A stretch of DNA of 64,000 nt from Anniella stebbinsi (lineage: Eukaryota > Chordata > Lepidosauria > Squamata > Anniellidae). Positions 33,401 to 44,990 of the stretch are shown here, piece by piece; within the stretch, counting starts at the first letter, position 1, and every line of letters starts with the position of its first letter. Where the stretch lies: contig JARDYH010000002.1 in the NCBI GenBank assembly GCA_029215795.1, forward strand, positions 46,732,001-46,796,000, in the 5' to 3' direction. The notes below the pieces were generated by a model. The model had not been told where the DNA came from and made no database searches. It was given only the letters and a program-made list of their open reading frames with translations. Position numbers and translations under genes: made by a program.

Positions 33401-33982
33401 GATTGAAAATAAATTCTCCATTATCATAATCCCTGAATATAATTTTATGGTGTGGATGCATTTCGGATTCTGTATATAATGAAAACTGGGGTTGTTGTTC
33501 TGGATAGTTACTCATGGACTTGGGAGAGACTAACTGCTTCGCTAACATACTGAGTAAGAAAAAGCTAACTACCTGGAAGGAACCCATAGAAAACAAAGAC
33601 CAGATCTGCCTTTGGTCATTAAGAATAATTACACCTATCTCTCTACCATTCTTTTATTCAGAGTAAACCGAGATGTTGTTTCCAGATTACGTACTAAGTC
33701 ATTTGGAATTCATAGAATCCCCCTTGTTTTTATTGCCCTACCTTGGGTAAGTCACATTCCAGTGGGAAGCAGCCAGGATAGTTCCCTTCTGGATCTGCTT
33801 AACCATGCGCAAAGCTGTACCATACAGATCCTCATTCCTCTGCATGGCTATAGGGTCCCTTTTGCTGGAAAGTGACTGTCCATGCAGTAGACAATTAGGA
33901 TTGGTATGTCAGCTCTGACAGTGTTAAGTCATTTATATTTGGGGAAGGAGGAACGAATCCATGCCTTTGTCTCCCAAAACAG

Positions 33983-34315
33983 GTGTTTTCCACTGCCAGA
34001 ACTGACAGGCCTGACCATATATTTGACCAGAAGATCTTTTGTATGTGGCAGCTTGCTGCTGCATATAGAGATTTTTGGATCAGAACCTATGATAAGCTAG
34101 AAAACCACTCCATGCACCCCAAGTTTCTAAAGCAGGATTTGCTCATGACAGCACCACTCTACTCTGACCTTCAAGAAGACAGATGTGTTGCTGATACTAA
34201 TGGACAGATGTACCAGCTATTTCTCTCAAGTATTCAGAAGGCCTTACCAAGTTTTGAATACTGTATTGATGCATACGTATGCAAAGTATGTGAGTCCATC
34301 CTTTTTTCAGCTAAG
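33983..34315 (+). other. Candidate coding exon or pseudogene piece (unrecognised)
   Basis: An open block of exactly 111 codons (333 bases) is preceded by 'ctcccaaaacag' (acceptor-like AG at 33981-33982) and followed by 'aag|gtaaaa' (donor-like GT at 34316). The reading has no stop. It is rich in Tyr/Phe/Cys: 'FDQKIFCMWQLAAAYRDFW', 'DLLMTAPLYSDLQED', 'SFEYCIDAYVCKVCESIL'. The open frame continues to 34576. I do not recognise the family. It could be a host exon, a decayed retrocopy or chance. Confidence 0.25.
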
Positions 34316-34576
34316 GTAAAAGCACTAACAGACATTGTTGTAATTAATAGTATTTATGCTAAAGGTTTCTTCTTCTTTTCTCAATGGTTTCTGTTTAGTC
34401 ACCAGTCATTACAGTATTTTCTTCTTCTTTCCATTTCCTCCCACTACAGGCAGACAATTTCTGTGGCTTCATGCTGCCCAGTATGCGTTGAGTCTTCAGG
34501 AAACACCTGTACGATGGAATTTGGTTGTCAGAACTCTGAGCTGAGTTTCAAATGGCAAGCAGATGAGTGCAGGTGA

Positions 34577-35224
34577 AAAAAAAGCAATTAAAAAAAGTGT
34601 CATCACAAATTTGCCTCATAAAAACAGACATCTATCCAAGGACCAGTAATTCAACCCTTACCCTCAGAAGCTACAACTGAAACTAGTGAAACTGTGAATA
34701 AGTTGTATAATCAAGCAAATAGCTTTCCAGGTGAAGTATGCACTGGTCCACAATTACTGATAATAACTGTAGAGGGTAAAATAAAACTAATAGCATGTCA
34801 TTTATATAAACTGATTTAATACAATAGACAGTAAATCTGTTGCCATACCTATATTTTCCTTTTCCCTTTCTTATATTAAGTCTATTCTGAATACATGAAA
34901 TTGAATAATGTATTTATAAGTAAATATTACATATTTTGGAATGTAAGAATATTGGGAAATATGTATAGTTGAAGGTTTCACTTCCTAGCAAAAAAGAAAA
35001 AAAAAAATCAGAAATGTTGACTGTCTCTCAAAAATAGTAGGAAGCTGAATGTGTCTTTCTTTGCTTTCCCTGCCCCTGTGTGATGTAGCACACAATTTAG
35101 GACACTTAATATTCCAAAATAGACCTGGGCATTTTGCCCAAGTGAGCCAGCAAGCAATAACCCGGTTAAAATGCTATCCTTAAATATAAAGTAAAAAGTA
35201 AACACTCAAGGAGACTTCACTTTA
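34577..35224. other. No recognised feature
   Basis: AT-rich sequence with A-runs near 34989-35009 and no gene. Confidence 0.4.
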
Positions 35225-35252
35225 CAGAAGGTTTTCTAGTGCCATCCGGGAA

Positions 35253-35520
35253 TTGAATCACATCGAGTGTGTGTACCTGAGTCTGAAGGCCAGGGATAGA
35301 CTAGGGATTCTGTTAGTGTACCGGCCACCCTGCTGCCTATCAGACTCCCTGGCCGAGCTCACGGAACTGGTCTCGGAGCTCGTGTTGGATTCGCCCAGGC
35401 TCTTGGTCCTGGGCGATTTCAACATCCCATTCGAGGCCGGTTTGTCAGGTGGAGCTCGGGAGTTCATGGCCTCGATGCTGTTTTCAGTTCCGAACAGACG
35501 GATCTGTGGGCGGAGGTATT
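35253..35520 (+). pseudogene. LINE apurinic endonuclease fragment
   Basis: 'DRLGILLVYRPPC' and 'LLVLGDFNIPF' (the conserved D and N of the APE-type nuclease) are in one frame. A frame change and an apparent loss of several dozen residues occur near 35490-35520, where 'REFMASML' should lead on toward the last nuclease strand. The final 'SWTDHFLV' (S-D-H box) is then in the frame of the next entry. The N-terminal catalytic glutamate lies in the missing 5' part. This segment nicks target DNA in an intact LINE. Confidence 0.7.
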
Positions 35521-37924
35521 GAATACCTCTGAATTGTCATGGACAGATCATTTTCTGGTCAGGGTTAGTATCGCTGCTACCACCCGTCCCTGCAGGGGTG
35601 GCGGACCTATTAAGATGGTCCGCCCTCGAAGGCTGATGGATCCTTCTGGATTCCAGAAAGCCTTGGAGGGTTCCATGGCTGGTATTGTCGACGATCCTGT
35701 AGAAGCCCTGGTCAATAGATGGAATCAAGACCTAACTAGGGTTAGCGACACGATTGCCCCCAAACGTCCTCTCCGGCCCACTTCTAATAGGGTGCCCTGG
35801 TATACAGAAGACCTCAGGGAGTTGAAGCGGAAAGGACGATGACTGGAGCGCCGATGGCGGAAAACTCGACTTATATCCGACAAGACACGACATAGAGAAC
35901 ATCTTCGTTTCTATGGAGTGGCAATACGTGCAGCGAAGAAAGCTTTCTTCTCTGCACGCATTGCATCTGCGAATTCACGTCCAGCAGAACTGTTCAGGGT
36001 GGTGAGGGGTCTAACTCAGGCTCCTTCTCCCCTGAATCCGATTTTAGAGCCTTCGGTAGTTCGCTGTGATGCTTTTAACGATCATTTCTCAGATAAAATC
36101 TCTCGGATAAGAGCCGACTTAGATGCCATTGTTATAGCAGAGGCTGACAGTGGAATGTCCAGTGACTCTGCGAGTAGGATTACACTTGATCAGTTTCAGT
36201 TGGTGAGTACCGAGGACGTGGACAAGGTACTTGGATGTGTGAGGAAGACGACTTGCCCTCTCGATCCCTGTCCTTCCTGGCTGGTCGTCCAGGGAGGAGA
36301 TGCAGTTAGATCACATCTACAACATATTATTAATGCATCTCTCAGGGAGGGGAGCTTTCCATCATGTTTAAAAGAGGCGGTGGTAAGGCCGCTTCTAAAA
36401 AAGCCCTCCCTGGATCCCCTGGACCTTAATAACTGCAGGCCAGTATCAAATCTTCCATTTTTGGGCAAGGTGATCGAGAGAGCGGTTGCCTTTCAACTCC
36501 AGGCAGTCTTGGATGACGCTGATTTTCTAGACCCATTTCAAACTGGCTTCAGAGCAGGATACGGAGTTGAGACCGCTTTGGTGGCCTTAGTGGATGATCT
36601 ACGCCTTAGTATCGACAGGGGGAGTGTGTCCCTGCTGGTACTCCTGGACCTTTCAGTGGCTTTTGATACCATCGACCATGGTATCCTTCTGGAGCGCCTG
36701 GGGGAATTGGGAATCGGGGGCACTGTGCTTTAGTGGTTCCCATCCTATCTCTTGGGCAGGTTCCAGATGGTGATGCTTGGGGATAGCTGCTCTTCAAAAA
36801 AGGAGTTGCTATGTGGTGTACCACAAGGTGCCATCCTTTCCCCAATGCTGTTTAACATTTACATGAAACCGCTGGGAGAGATCATCCGGAGGCATGGGGC
36901 GGGGTGCTATCAATATGCTGATGACACCCAAATATATTTCTCTATGCCTTCAACAACATCGTCAGCTAAGGATAGTGTGTCTCCTCTGAATGAATGCTTG
37001 GAAGCGGTAATGGGCTGGATGAGGAAAAACAAACTGAAGCTGAATCCAGACAAGACGGAGGTGCTTGCTGTCAAAGGCCCCAACCTGGGTTTGGAGGTGT
37101 GTCAACCAGTTCTGGATGGGGTTACACCCCCCCTGAAAGACTGTGTCCGCAGCTTGGGGGTACTCCTGGATCCGTCGCTCCAGATGACAGCTCAGATTGA
37201 TGCGACGGCCAGGAGTGCCTACTATCAGCTTCGGCTGATACGCCAGCTGCGCCCCTTCCTAGAGTTGGAAGACTTAAAGACGGTAGTGCGCGCACTGGTA
37301 ACTTCGAGGCTCGACTTCTGCAATGCGCTGTACATAGGGCTACCTTTGTGCCTAGTCCGGAAACTTCAACTTGTTCAAAATATGGCAGCCAGGTTGGTCA
37401 CTGGTACACCTTGGGGTGACCACATTACACCAGTTTTAAAATCACTTCACTGGCTGCCGGTCAGTTTCCGGGCAAAGTATAAAGTGTTGGTTATTACCTT
37501 TAAAGCCCTACATGGTTTGGGCCCAGGCTACCTACGGGATCGCCTTCTCCCGTACAATCCGCCCCGCACTCTTAGGTCCTCTGGGAAGAATGTACTCAAG
37601 CCAGCCAGAACTAGGCTGGCGAGTGTTACCCAGAGGACCTTCACTTCCATGGCTCCCAGACTATGGAATGGTCTGCTGGAGGAGGTTAGACAAATTAGCA
37701 GTCTTCATGAATTTAAGAGAGTCATGAAGACTGTTCTCTTCCGGCAGGCCTATCCAGATGAATTTAAAAATGTTTTAATGATGTGTTTTCTCGTTTTTTT
37801 ATTTATTTTTTACTTTGTGATGCTTGTATTTTGCATTGTGTTCCCCGCCTCGATCCGTAGGGAGAGGCGGGTTATAAATAAATATTATTATTATTATTAT
37901 TATTATCATTATTATTATTATTAG
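35519..37924 (+). pseudogene. LINE reverse transcriptase and C-terminal domain, two nonsense codons
   Basis: One frame is open from 35519 to 37924 apart from TGA at 35840-35842 (CGA to TGA in type) and TAG at 36731-36733. At the second site the sister copy reads Gln in 'VVQWFW', so the ancestral codon was probably CAG. RT blocks are 'LLKKPSLDPLDLNNCRPVSN', 'LLDLSVAFDTIDHG' (first Asp), 'GVPQGAILSPMLFNIYM' and 'QYADDTQIYFS' (catalytic YADD intact). Then come 'NPDKTEV', 'LHWLPVSFRAKYKVLV' and 'APRLWNGLLEEVR'. After 'RQAYPDEF' the frame runs on through the 3' UTR and simple repeat, because the stop present in the sister copy at this point is absent. Confidence 0.85.
37845..37921 (+). other. LINE 3' recognition hairpin and (ATT)n tail
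   Basis: 'cccgcctcgatccg' and 'gagaggcggg' pair in a GC stem, followed by 'ttataaataaat' and ATT repeats. The same stem is at 62324-62352 in the sister copy. In L2/CR1-group LINEs the 3' end is what the RT recognises. Confidence 0.65.
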
Positions 37925-37925
37925 A

Positions 37926-38680
37926 AACATAAGACACTGCTTTATATCAGCTGAAATTATTAGTCCATTTAGTATTCCCTACTCTGAGTGTCAGTAGCAG
38001 TCCAGGCCTCAGGTAGAAGTCTTTCACATCACCTAAGCTTCCATGCCAAAAATATGTGTCCTTACTAAGGTCCCTCAGCATTGTAAGTGACAAATACACT
38101 GATCCTGTTTCTCGTGTTATTATGTATTTTGTAAGCAAGCTTTCTGCAAGTTTCAAGGCTTATTTTAAAATCTATAAAACAAATACCCAAATACATTTCC
38201 CTGGCATTTGAGAGACTTGTGCCAAAAGAAATATTTCACATATATATATATATATATATATATATGCCATACTTCTCTGTATGCCATATTTAAATCCTAG
38301 AAAAGCTCTGGATTTAAGAGGAAGCATAGCAACTGCCCTGCAAACTGATTCTTCATTGCAAGTATCCGCTGAGAGTTTCACCATAGGCATTCCCTCTGGG
38401 ACTGCAGAGACTAAAAATCAATTCTGATAACATTAGAACAAATTTAAAGAGCAAAAAGCCTTTGAAAGCAAGCAATGAACAAAATGAACCATCTTCATTT
38501 TCTGTGCAGATGTATTTTCATACATTGAAATAATAGCCCTTTGTTTTATATTTCCTGCCTCACTCATTATTCCTTTTTGGAAAAGATTATTTGAATAACT
38601 GGAACAGGAATCCATCAAGGTAAAGAAGTGTCCAGGTATATAAATGACTTATTTGCTGCTCAAAACAACTGGGAATGGTA
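37926..38680. other. Unassigned DNA with (TA)n
   Basis: No gene is recognised. A (TA)n microsatellite lies at 38237-38266. Confidence 0.5.
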
Positions 38681-38811
38681 GGCAGGATCTACACTACTGC
38701 TTTATAACGGCATTGAAGTGCACTGGCAATTGTTGGGGCCCATGACACATTCCATATACCATTTTCAAACTGCTTTCATAGTGTTATATCTTGCTTGGTG
38801 TAGATCTGGCC
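38681..38811. mobile_element. MITE family A, copy 3
   Basis: The ends 'ggcaggatctacac' and 'gtgtagatctggcc' are inverted, with the core 'attgaagtgcactggcaatt' and 'gttggggcccatgacacatt'. It is the most complete copy of the family. Confidence 0.7.
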
Positions 38812-39062
38812 ATAGAATGTGAAAAGATCACAGCAACAAAAGTATCAATAGAAAGTTTGGGATCATTTGTAAGTAGGGTACTGTTGGCCTCTTGCTTATT
38901 GCCCATATGAATGAGCAAGAAGCAGCATCTCTCATACCTGCTCACCATTTCTCTAGTAGGTTTTATGGTGTGTCTTTTGCTATCTATCCAAAGGCTATGA
39001 AAACAGTCTGATTTAATAATCTGATCACCACTGAAGATTGCTTTAAACTTTCTGTGTGATAT

Positions 39063-39553
39063 GGGCCCATCTACACCTAAGGATGTAGAGGGAGGGAGGG
39101 GGGAGGATTGCAGACTTACCTGCTTCGGCAATCCTCCCCCAGCGTCTAGATGGCAGCACAATATCCCAGAAGGCATGAGGGGTGTCACGGCTGCCATTTT
39201 TTTTAGGAAGAGGAACCACGGAAAATGTAAGAACCCCCCCACCAAACCCTGTGCCCACCCCACCCCCCCGCCATCCTAGTGATGGCAAAATTGCTGCCCC
39301 CCACCCCCATGGGCATGGAGCCACCCCACGTGGCTCTGTGCCTGTTTTAGGACCCAGGATGCCACGCCACACCAGGCACGGTGTTCAGGATGGTCCCAAG
39401 AATGCAGAAAAGCTTGGATATCCCTGGTTTCCGTTATCCCGGGGTTGTCCCTGGGTCATCCCCAGTTGATCCCAGGATCCCTTGTGCATCATATGGACAC
39501 ACAGGGAAGACCTAGGGACGACCCCAGGATAAATGCCTGGTGTAGACATGGCC
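39063..39553. mobile_element. MITE family B, copy 3
   Basis: The ends 'gggcccatctacacc' and 'ggtgtagacatggcc' are inverted. The internal block 'ggaggattgcagacttacct' matches copy 2 at 4448, and the right third 'catcatatggacacacaggg' matches copies 1 and 2. The flanks are ATA on both sides, allowing one extra T at the left end. Confidence 0.7.
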
Positions 39554-39639
39554 ATAGATTTCAGTGCATTTGAACACATGCTTTATTCATGTCAATTGGA
39601 CTTTTAAGGATTTAAAATTGCATAATTGTGATTAACCTT

Positions 39640-39795
39640 AAGAACAAAGACATATGCAGTGCATGTCTACTTGGAAATAAACCTTATTGATTTCAATGGG
39701 GTTTAATCGCAAGTAAATTTATATAGGAGGAAGTCCCACTGACCACAACAGGGCTTACTTCTGAGAAGATATGTATAGGATTGCATTGTAAGCAA
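39640..39795. mobile_element. Short SINE/MITE-like repeat
   Basis: 'ggaaataaaccttattgatt', 'agtcccactgaccacaacag' and 'atgtataggattgcattgta' form a compact unit also seen in pieces at 20800-20870 and 58670-58900. The two halves are loosely inverted. Confidence 0.4.
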
Positions 39796-40570
39796 TCCCA
39801 TAGAAAATATTTAGGTGCTGTGTGAGATAATCATTCCTCTGCATGCCAGAAATTTCCATGCAAGTTTTGATTTTAATATTTTTACGGAGCAAAGTTTATT
39901 TTAAGTCTCCTATCCCCTTCAGATCAGTTGACGTGTATTCAGCATACAACATTTACTGTGGCTTAGAGTGTCGGCCATAATTCTAGGCTGATAGTTTGTG
40001 AAGAGGAGATGCTATTTTGTCCTGTTTATAAAATATTATTCTGCAGAATCACACTCCAAGATTAACGGAATCTGTCCAAGTATAGTAAAGCCCACTGGTT
40101 TAACTTACTGCCTTCATTAAACTTAGCTTACATTGTCCTAATTATATGTTGTCAACAATTAAGAAATGTATCACATGCCACAGGCCGGCTAAAACATTCT
40201 GTGTTCTTGGCTGAATGCCAGGAGAGGTGTCAAGTTCCATACTACCTTGTCATCAATTGCAGCTCTCGTTTTGCAGTACAAGCAGCAGCTGTGCTAGACA
40301 AAATAATCTAAATTCTCACATGTACTTTTCCTTTAGGAAACAGCTCACACTGAATTGCATTTCTGGTGGGAGAAAGTGCTACACCTCAGTGAGTTTGTGC
40401 TGAAAATGTAGTTTATGTTAATCAAATGTTAACTCATATTCTTTCCTAACTTTCTGATGCTCACTTTCATCGTATCGGGGGGAGGGGGGACCAGTCATGA
40501 CACTTATCAAATGACTAAGCATCTGCTAAATAAACTTGATCAACAGAAAATACTTGCATATTTGTCAGTA
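39796..40570. other. No recognised feature
   Basis: AT-rich DNA with no gene or repeat recognised. Confidence 0.4.
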
Positions 40571-40574
40571 GTGA

Positions 40575-41382
40575 GTGACAGAGCCAGCCCTATCATTAGG
40601 CAGAGTGAGGCGGCCATCTCAGGTGGTTGATGCTGGGGGAAGAGTTGTTGGAGGACAGAGTTGTGTGTGCCACATGGCCTGCTTGCAACCCCAAAGCTAG
40701 CCTGCTGTCCTCAGGTGCTGTCTTGTTGCAAGTTTTGACATAAGTTTCAACTGCCAATCCATTTGCCTTCTCTACTCGGGATGGGAGTGGGTCATTCCTC
40801 AGGTCAGCTCTTGTGGGTGATGGAAGAGTATAGAATTCCAGCCTTGCCTAGGATTGCCTGTATCTTTAATAGTTGTATAGAAAAGGGAATTTCAGCAGGT
40901 GTCATTTGTATGCATGCAGCACCTGGTTAAATTCCCTCTTCATCACAACAGTTAAAGCTGCAGGAGCCCTGCCTTCTTGTATCTGGTCACTCAGGGCCGG
41001 GGTCCTGCAGTTTTAACTGTTGTATTGAAGAGTGAATTTCACCAGGTGCTGCATGCATACAAATGGCACTGGCTGAAATCCCCTTTTCTATACAACTGCT
41101 AAAGATACAGGAGCCCTGTCCTCCTTTTCATATGGTCAGCCTAGCCTTGCCCTACCTACTCATGGTGGATATAAGTAGATCATGAAGAGAAGGCCACACA
41201 GATGATGGAAAACTGGCATCAACAGTAGGCATGGCTGGGCACTTTCTGAGGGCCCACACCTCAGTAGGGGCCAACACACAAGAGCTCCCTTGCATTTGCT
41301 ACTCCTCTTCACTATTGCAACCTGCTTGTTCACCTGCCTCTCATTCTGGGCCAGACAGTGATGGTGGTGAGAAGGAGCAGCA
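40575..41382. mobile_element. Probable DNA transposon with internal palindrome
   Basis: The start 'agagccagccctatcattag' and 'cagagtgaggcgg' look like a terminal region of a vertebrate DNA transposon. The 255-bp palindrome at 40857-41111 lies inside. The end region 41190-41380 matches 18060-18380. No protein is found. The right edge is obscured by the family C MITE that begins at 41383. Confidence 0.4.
40857..41111. repeat. 255-bp palindrome
   Basis: The left arm starts 'cctgtatctttaatagttgt' and the right arm ends 'acaactgctaaagatacagg'. Matches continue inward through 'gaaaagggaatttcag', 'catttgtatgcatgcagcac' and 'acaacagttaaa'. The arms are about 115 bp with a short centre near 40984. 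Confidence 0.85.
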
Positions 41383-41498
41383 GCAGATGTTTTGGATTAC
41401 AAGCCCCATAATTCCCATTCAGTACAGCTATACTGACTGGGGTAATGGGAGTTGTAGTCCACAACATCTGGAAGGCATCAAGTTGGGGAAGTCTGAAC
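41383..41498. mobile_element. Palindromic MITE family C, copy 3
   Basis: The arms 'agatgttttggattacaa' and 'ttgtagtccacaacatctgg' pair, followed by 'aaggcatcaagttggggaag', the family right end. The left outer end is lost against the neighbouring repeat. Confidence 0.6.
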
Positions 41499-42018
41499 TG
41501 CAGAAAGAGTCGGTTCCAATGATAGGCCTGCCAGGTGTCAAATCTCCCTCCCACTTTCTCTGTCACGCATGCCCACACATACACACATGACGTGTGTGAG
41601 CAGTGTAGCTGTGTAAGCCACAAAACCATGAGAGATCACAGCTCTTCCTTGAATTGAAGATCTTCCAAATTGCAGCTTTGTATTTCACAAAAGAGAAAAG
41701 AGGACGTTATGGGAATGACTAACCTGCTGTTTATACTACTAGTGAGCAGGTGGTGTTTTGTTTTGTGGGGTGGGGGAGGGGTTGTTTATGAGAATCAGTC
41801 ATTGGCATATATAGTCCAAACTGATTCTGAGTACGTATTCCCTGATTTTCAGAGAGGACCAAGAATGGCAAGATGAGATATATTAAAGAATGGCTTCTGT
41901 CAGTGAAGGCCATCGTCCTTTCACCAAAGACAGATACAACCTTTCCACTCAGATACCTGCAGAGATATGCAAGCTAATGCATGCACAAATATACATAGCC
42001 ATGGCATCATTATTTTAT

Positions 42019-42180
42019 TATTATTGTGCCCTTCCTCCAAGGAGTTTATGGTAGAGTACGAAGGTACACACACACACATACACACCTGTTTATCTTCACA
42101 GCAGTTCTATGAGGTACGTTAGGCCAAGAGATAGAGACTGGCCCAAGGTCTTTCATTGAATTTCATGGCTGAATGTGGAT
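42019..42180 (-). mobile_element. SINE/LINE 3' tail of MIR/L2 type
   Basis: 'ttattattattgtgcccttc', 'ctccaaggagtttatggtag', '..cttcacagcagttctatgag' and 'gactggcccaaggtctttca' are the reverse complement of a widespread amniote tail. An (AC)n run at 42066-42086 interrupts it. Confidence 0.55.
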
Positions 42181-43020
42181 TTGAATGACAACCACCTCAC
42201 ATAGACAGTGCTAGCCATTTCCTGTTATGTGCATAACCCAGGATGCTACTCCTAAATTCTTTGGCACTCGCTGCCTTCTCTGTCATTCTGTTCTTTACTA
42301 CCACCCACACAGAAGTGGAGACCTGGAGGGATGATTTAGGAGACACAGCTGCTGAGACTGGTGCCATGAGGAGAAGCTACTCATTTTCTGTACTTGTGTT
42401 GAGAGTAAACTGACGATTCAGTGTCTGAGCAGGAGAGACTTCCAGAGCCAGATGCCGCCTACCTAAACACACCTCACTATTATGAGCTACATATATTTAT
42501 TTATACAGATATATCTAAATAAATTGAGGGATTGGTTCTGGGTTTCAAATCTCACACTAGGATCTCTATTCTGTTTCTGTGTTTGAGCTCCATGGCAACC
42601 TTTATAATGTTTTGCTTCTCAGTTGTTCCTTCTTTGTCCCATTTGTTATGCTTTCAGTGGTATGCACATTGCATCCAATTTGCAGTACATACTTACTTAC
42701 TGCTCTTGTCATTACCAGATTATTATTTTATTTAGTCTCTGGGATGTTTCTGACTCCCCCCCCAATTATCAAATTCACATACAAACAAATTGAATAGTTG
42801 TGTATTCGGACATGTAAATCGATTTTATTTTATTTAAAAGTTGGATAAAAACCTTGGAAGAAGTCAGTGTGGTATTATAAAATAATATCATGTTGCATAG
42901 TACTGACACACAACTAATCAACACAGGCAGGGATCAACTGCATTACCAGCTATTATACTTTTGTACATCATGAAGCCCTAGCCTACCTTTTTCTTCTGCT
43001 ATTTCACAGTGGGATCCACA
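42181..43020. other. No recognised feature
   Basis: No gene is seen. The frame at 42532-42797 has no motif. Confidence 0.4.
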
Positions 43021-43024
43021 CATA

Positions 43025-43095
43025 ATAGCGATAAGAAGAGCTATGCTGGATCAGACCAAAGGGATGTCTAGTCCAGGATCTTGTTTTCCACAGTG
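43025..43095. mobile_element. CR1-type tail fragment
   Basis: 'gctggatcagaccaaaggga' and 'tctagtccaggatcttgttt' match the tails at 15053 and 60727. Confidence 0.55.
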
Positions 43096-43784
43096 GTAGA
43101 GGGGAGATGAAAATTACCCCATTTTCAACGGGAGAAAAGTGTGTTGCCCACAGTATTCTAATAATGGGAATTCTGAAAGAAGGTCCGTATCCAGGTAAAT
43201 GGCAGATCTCAAGGAGGGATATAAATGTATTTTTCTGCCTTCAGGTATTCCATCACAGCACTTGTTAGGTAGCATCATATTGTTTTCAAGTGTTGCTATT
43301 CTATGCCTATAATTTGACATGGTACAAAAGTGTAACATGCTGTCATGTAATTTCATGCAATTTATTGACAAGTAGGAGACCTGTTTTCTGACAGAATGGA
43401 CTATTGTGAAGCAACCCTGCACTGGTTAATGAGGTTACCAAATACCATGGATCTCCCCTTTTGATTCTTTGACCAATTTACTTGTTGACTTGATAAAATA
43501 GTAATACCAAGGAAGAAAAAAAGTTCCGGGAACACAGAGAAACTTTACATTATAAGGAAGTATCGGAGCACCATGTCTCATGGAACCAAACTGGAAAAAG
43601 ATTACCATGGAATTCTCTACTCTCAGTTTGCAGCAAAAGTAAGTAAAAGTGAATAGCCAACAGGCCATTGATTAGGCATCAATAGGTCCTGTCCACACAG
43701 TTGTTCTGAGAGCCCTGATGCACTTCAAAAAATGAATGGCCATTTGGCTAAAGAAGGAAAAATAAAATAGTTTATTGCCAGGGT

Positions 43785-44990
43785 GTGCACTGATCACATG
43801 ATTGAGTTTGAACCCTAATTCAGTGATTCAGAAAACAGTCTGATTCACTTTGGCCAAATCCAGAGGCTGCCCAATTTAACTTGGGGGCTGAATCTGAATC
43901 TCCCATTGGCTATAATTGGAAATCAACAAAGACATATCTTCTTTGCAGTTTGACAGAATCAGATGAAAGTTCCAGACGTAAAAGTACCTTAAGAGAGGAT
44001 ACAAATACATGCAGCAAGTTTTAAGCCCTTTCTTACAGTATCATGTCTGCCTTATTTCTGAGGAATAGGTAGAGAGATTTTGTGCAAGAACACCCTTTGA
44101 TCCCCTTATGTTCTTTGTGGACAATTGTTATGAAAATGGCATGCAGCACCGTAGTAGTTCTGTCTAGGCAACCTATACAATTTCAGAAGGATAAGTAGGT
44201 GCAGCAGTTTTTGTGGAAGGGGAGTCTTCAAATTTTTGGGGAGAGGAGGTAATTTATTTCTACTTTCTCCCTTTCATTGTATTGGGTAATTTGTATGAAA
44301 ATTATGTACTTCATAGATGGTTATCTAGGTAAGAAATAAGCAACATTTCTGAAAGGTAGGTGCAGGGACTAGGGAGCTATAATGAATGAAAAATAGTTAA
44401 GGCTCTTTTTCTTTTTTTCTTTTTCTTTCTTTCTCCACAACTGGTACTGTAGTCCCAGAAAGTGTAATAGGAGGTGGGTGGATAATGGATATGGAGCATA
44501 CACTGGCAGAGGTGGAAGGACTTTGACATCTAGTATTTTCCAAGCAAGCAACAATGCTATACTTTCCTAGGTCCCACAGACTCCACTGAACCTAGAAGAG
44601 AGAACAAGCAAAGAGTACTGAACACTAGGACTGCCATGCAATATATTACTTCAGCATCTCTGCCCCAAAGCGCTGGGATTGGAGAGCCCTGGTAAAACTA
44701 TTCACTGTGATTAGAAGTTGGAGCTGCCAGTCACACCTCCTCTCCCTCCCTATTTTTTTTTATAAAGTTATGGAAAGCTTGGGGACACATGTATGGGTTT
44801 TGTTTTGTTTTTGCAAATGAGCTGTCTGTGTCTCTATGTGCCTCTGGATCTGAATTATTCACATAGCTTCAGGAGGTTTCGGATTCTGTCTGCATTGAAG
44901 GAGCACCACTTCAATTTGGACATATCCTGAATGTGTTTGGATCAGCCTAATTTGGTTTTGGATTCAACCAAATCCAAAGCATGCCTGTAG
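43785..44990. mobile_element. Candidate DNA element with 'ggtgtgca' end
   Basis: It begins 'agggtgtgcactgatcacat' with repeated 'gattcag', 'tgattca' and 'ccaaatccag' words. It ends with 'ttttggattcaaccaaatcc' and 'aaagcatgcctgt', rough inverse words of the start. A G/A-rich middle (44210-44260) carries no protein. It resembles 57908-58345 and the reverse of 60290-60676. Edges and class are uncertain. Confidence 0.35.

Larger units (their letters stand above)
35225..37925 (+). mobile_element. L2-like LINE, 5'-truncated, near-complete ORF2
   Basis: This is the longest LINE in the window. In order it holds the second half of an AP endonuclease, a linker, reverse transcriptase, the C-terminal domain, a 3' UTR with a GC hairpin (37845-37871) and (ATT)n to about 37921. 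A second copy of the same family, 62269-63567 on the other strand, aligns over the RT and C-terminal parts. The L2/CR1-group placement rests on the block pattern and tail; an exact family name would need a library search. Confidence 0.8.

Noticed and set aside
38237..38266. (TA)n as a regulatory AT-rich element or origin
   Set aside because: An ordinary microsatellite with no supporting context.
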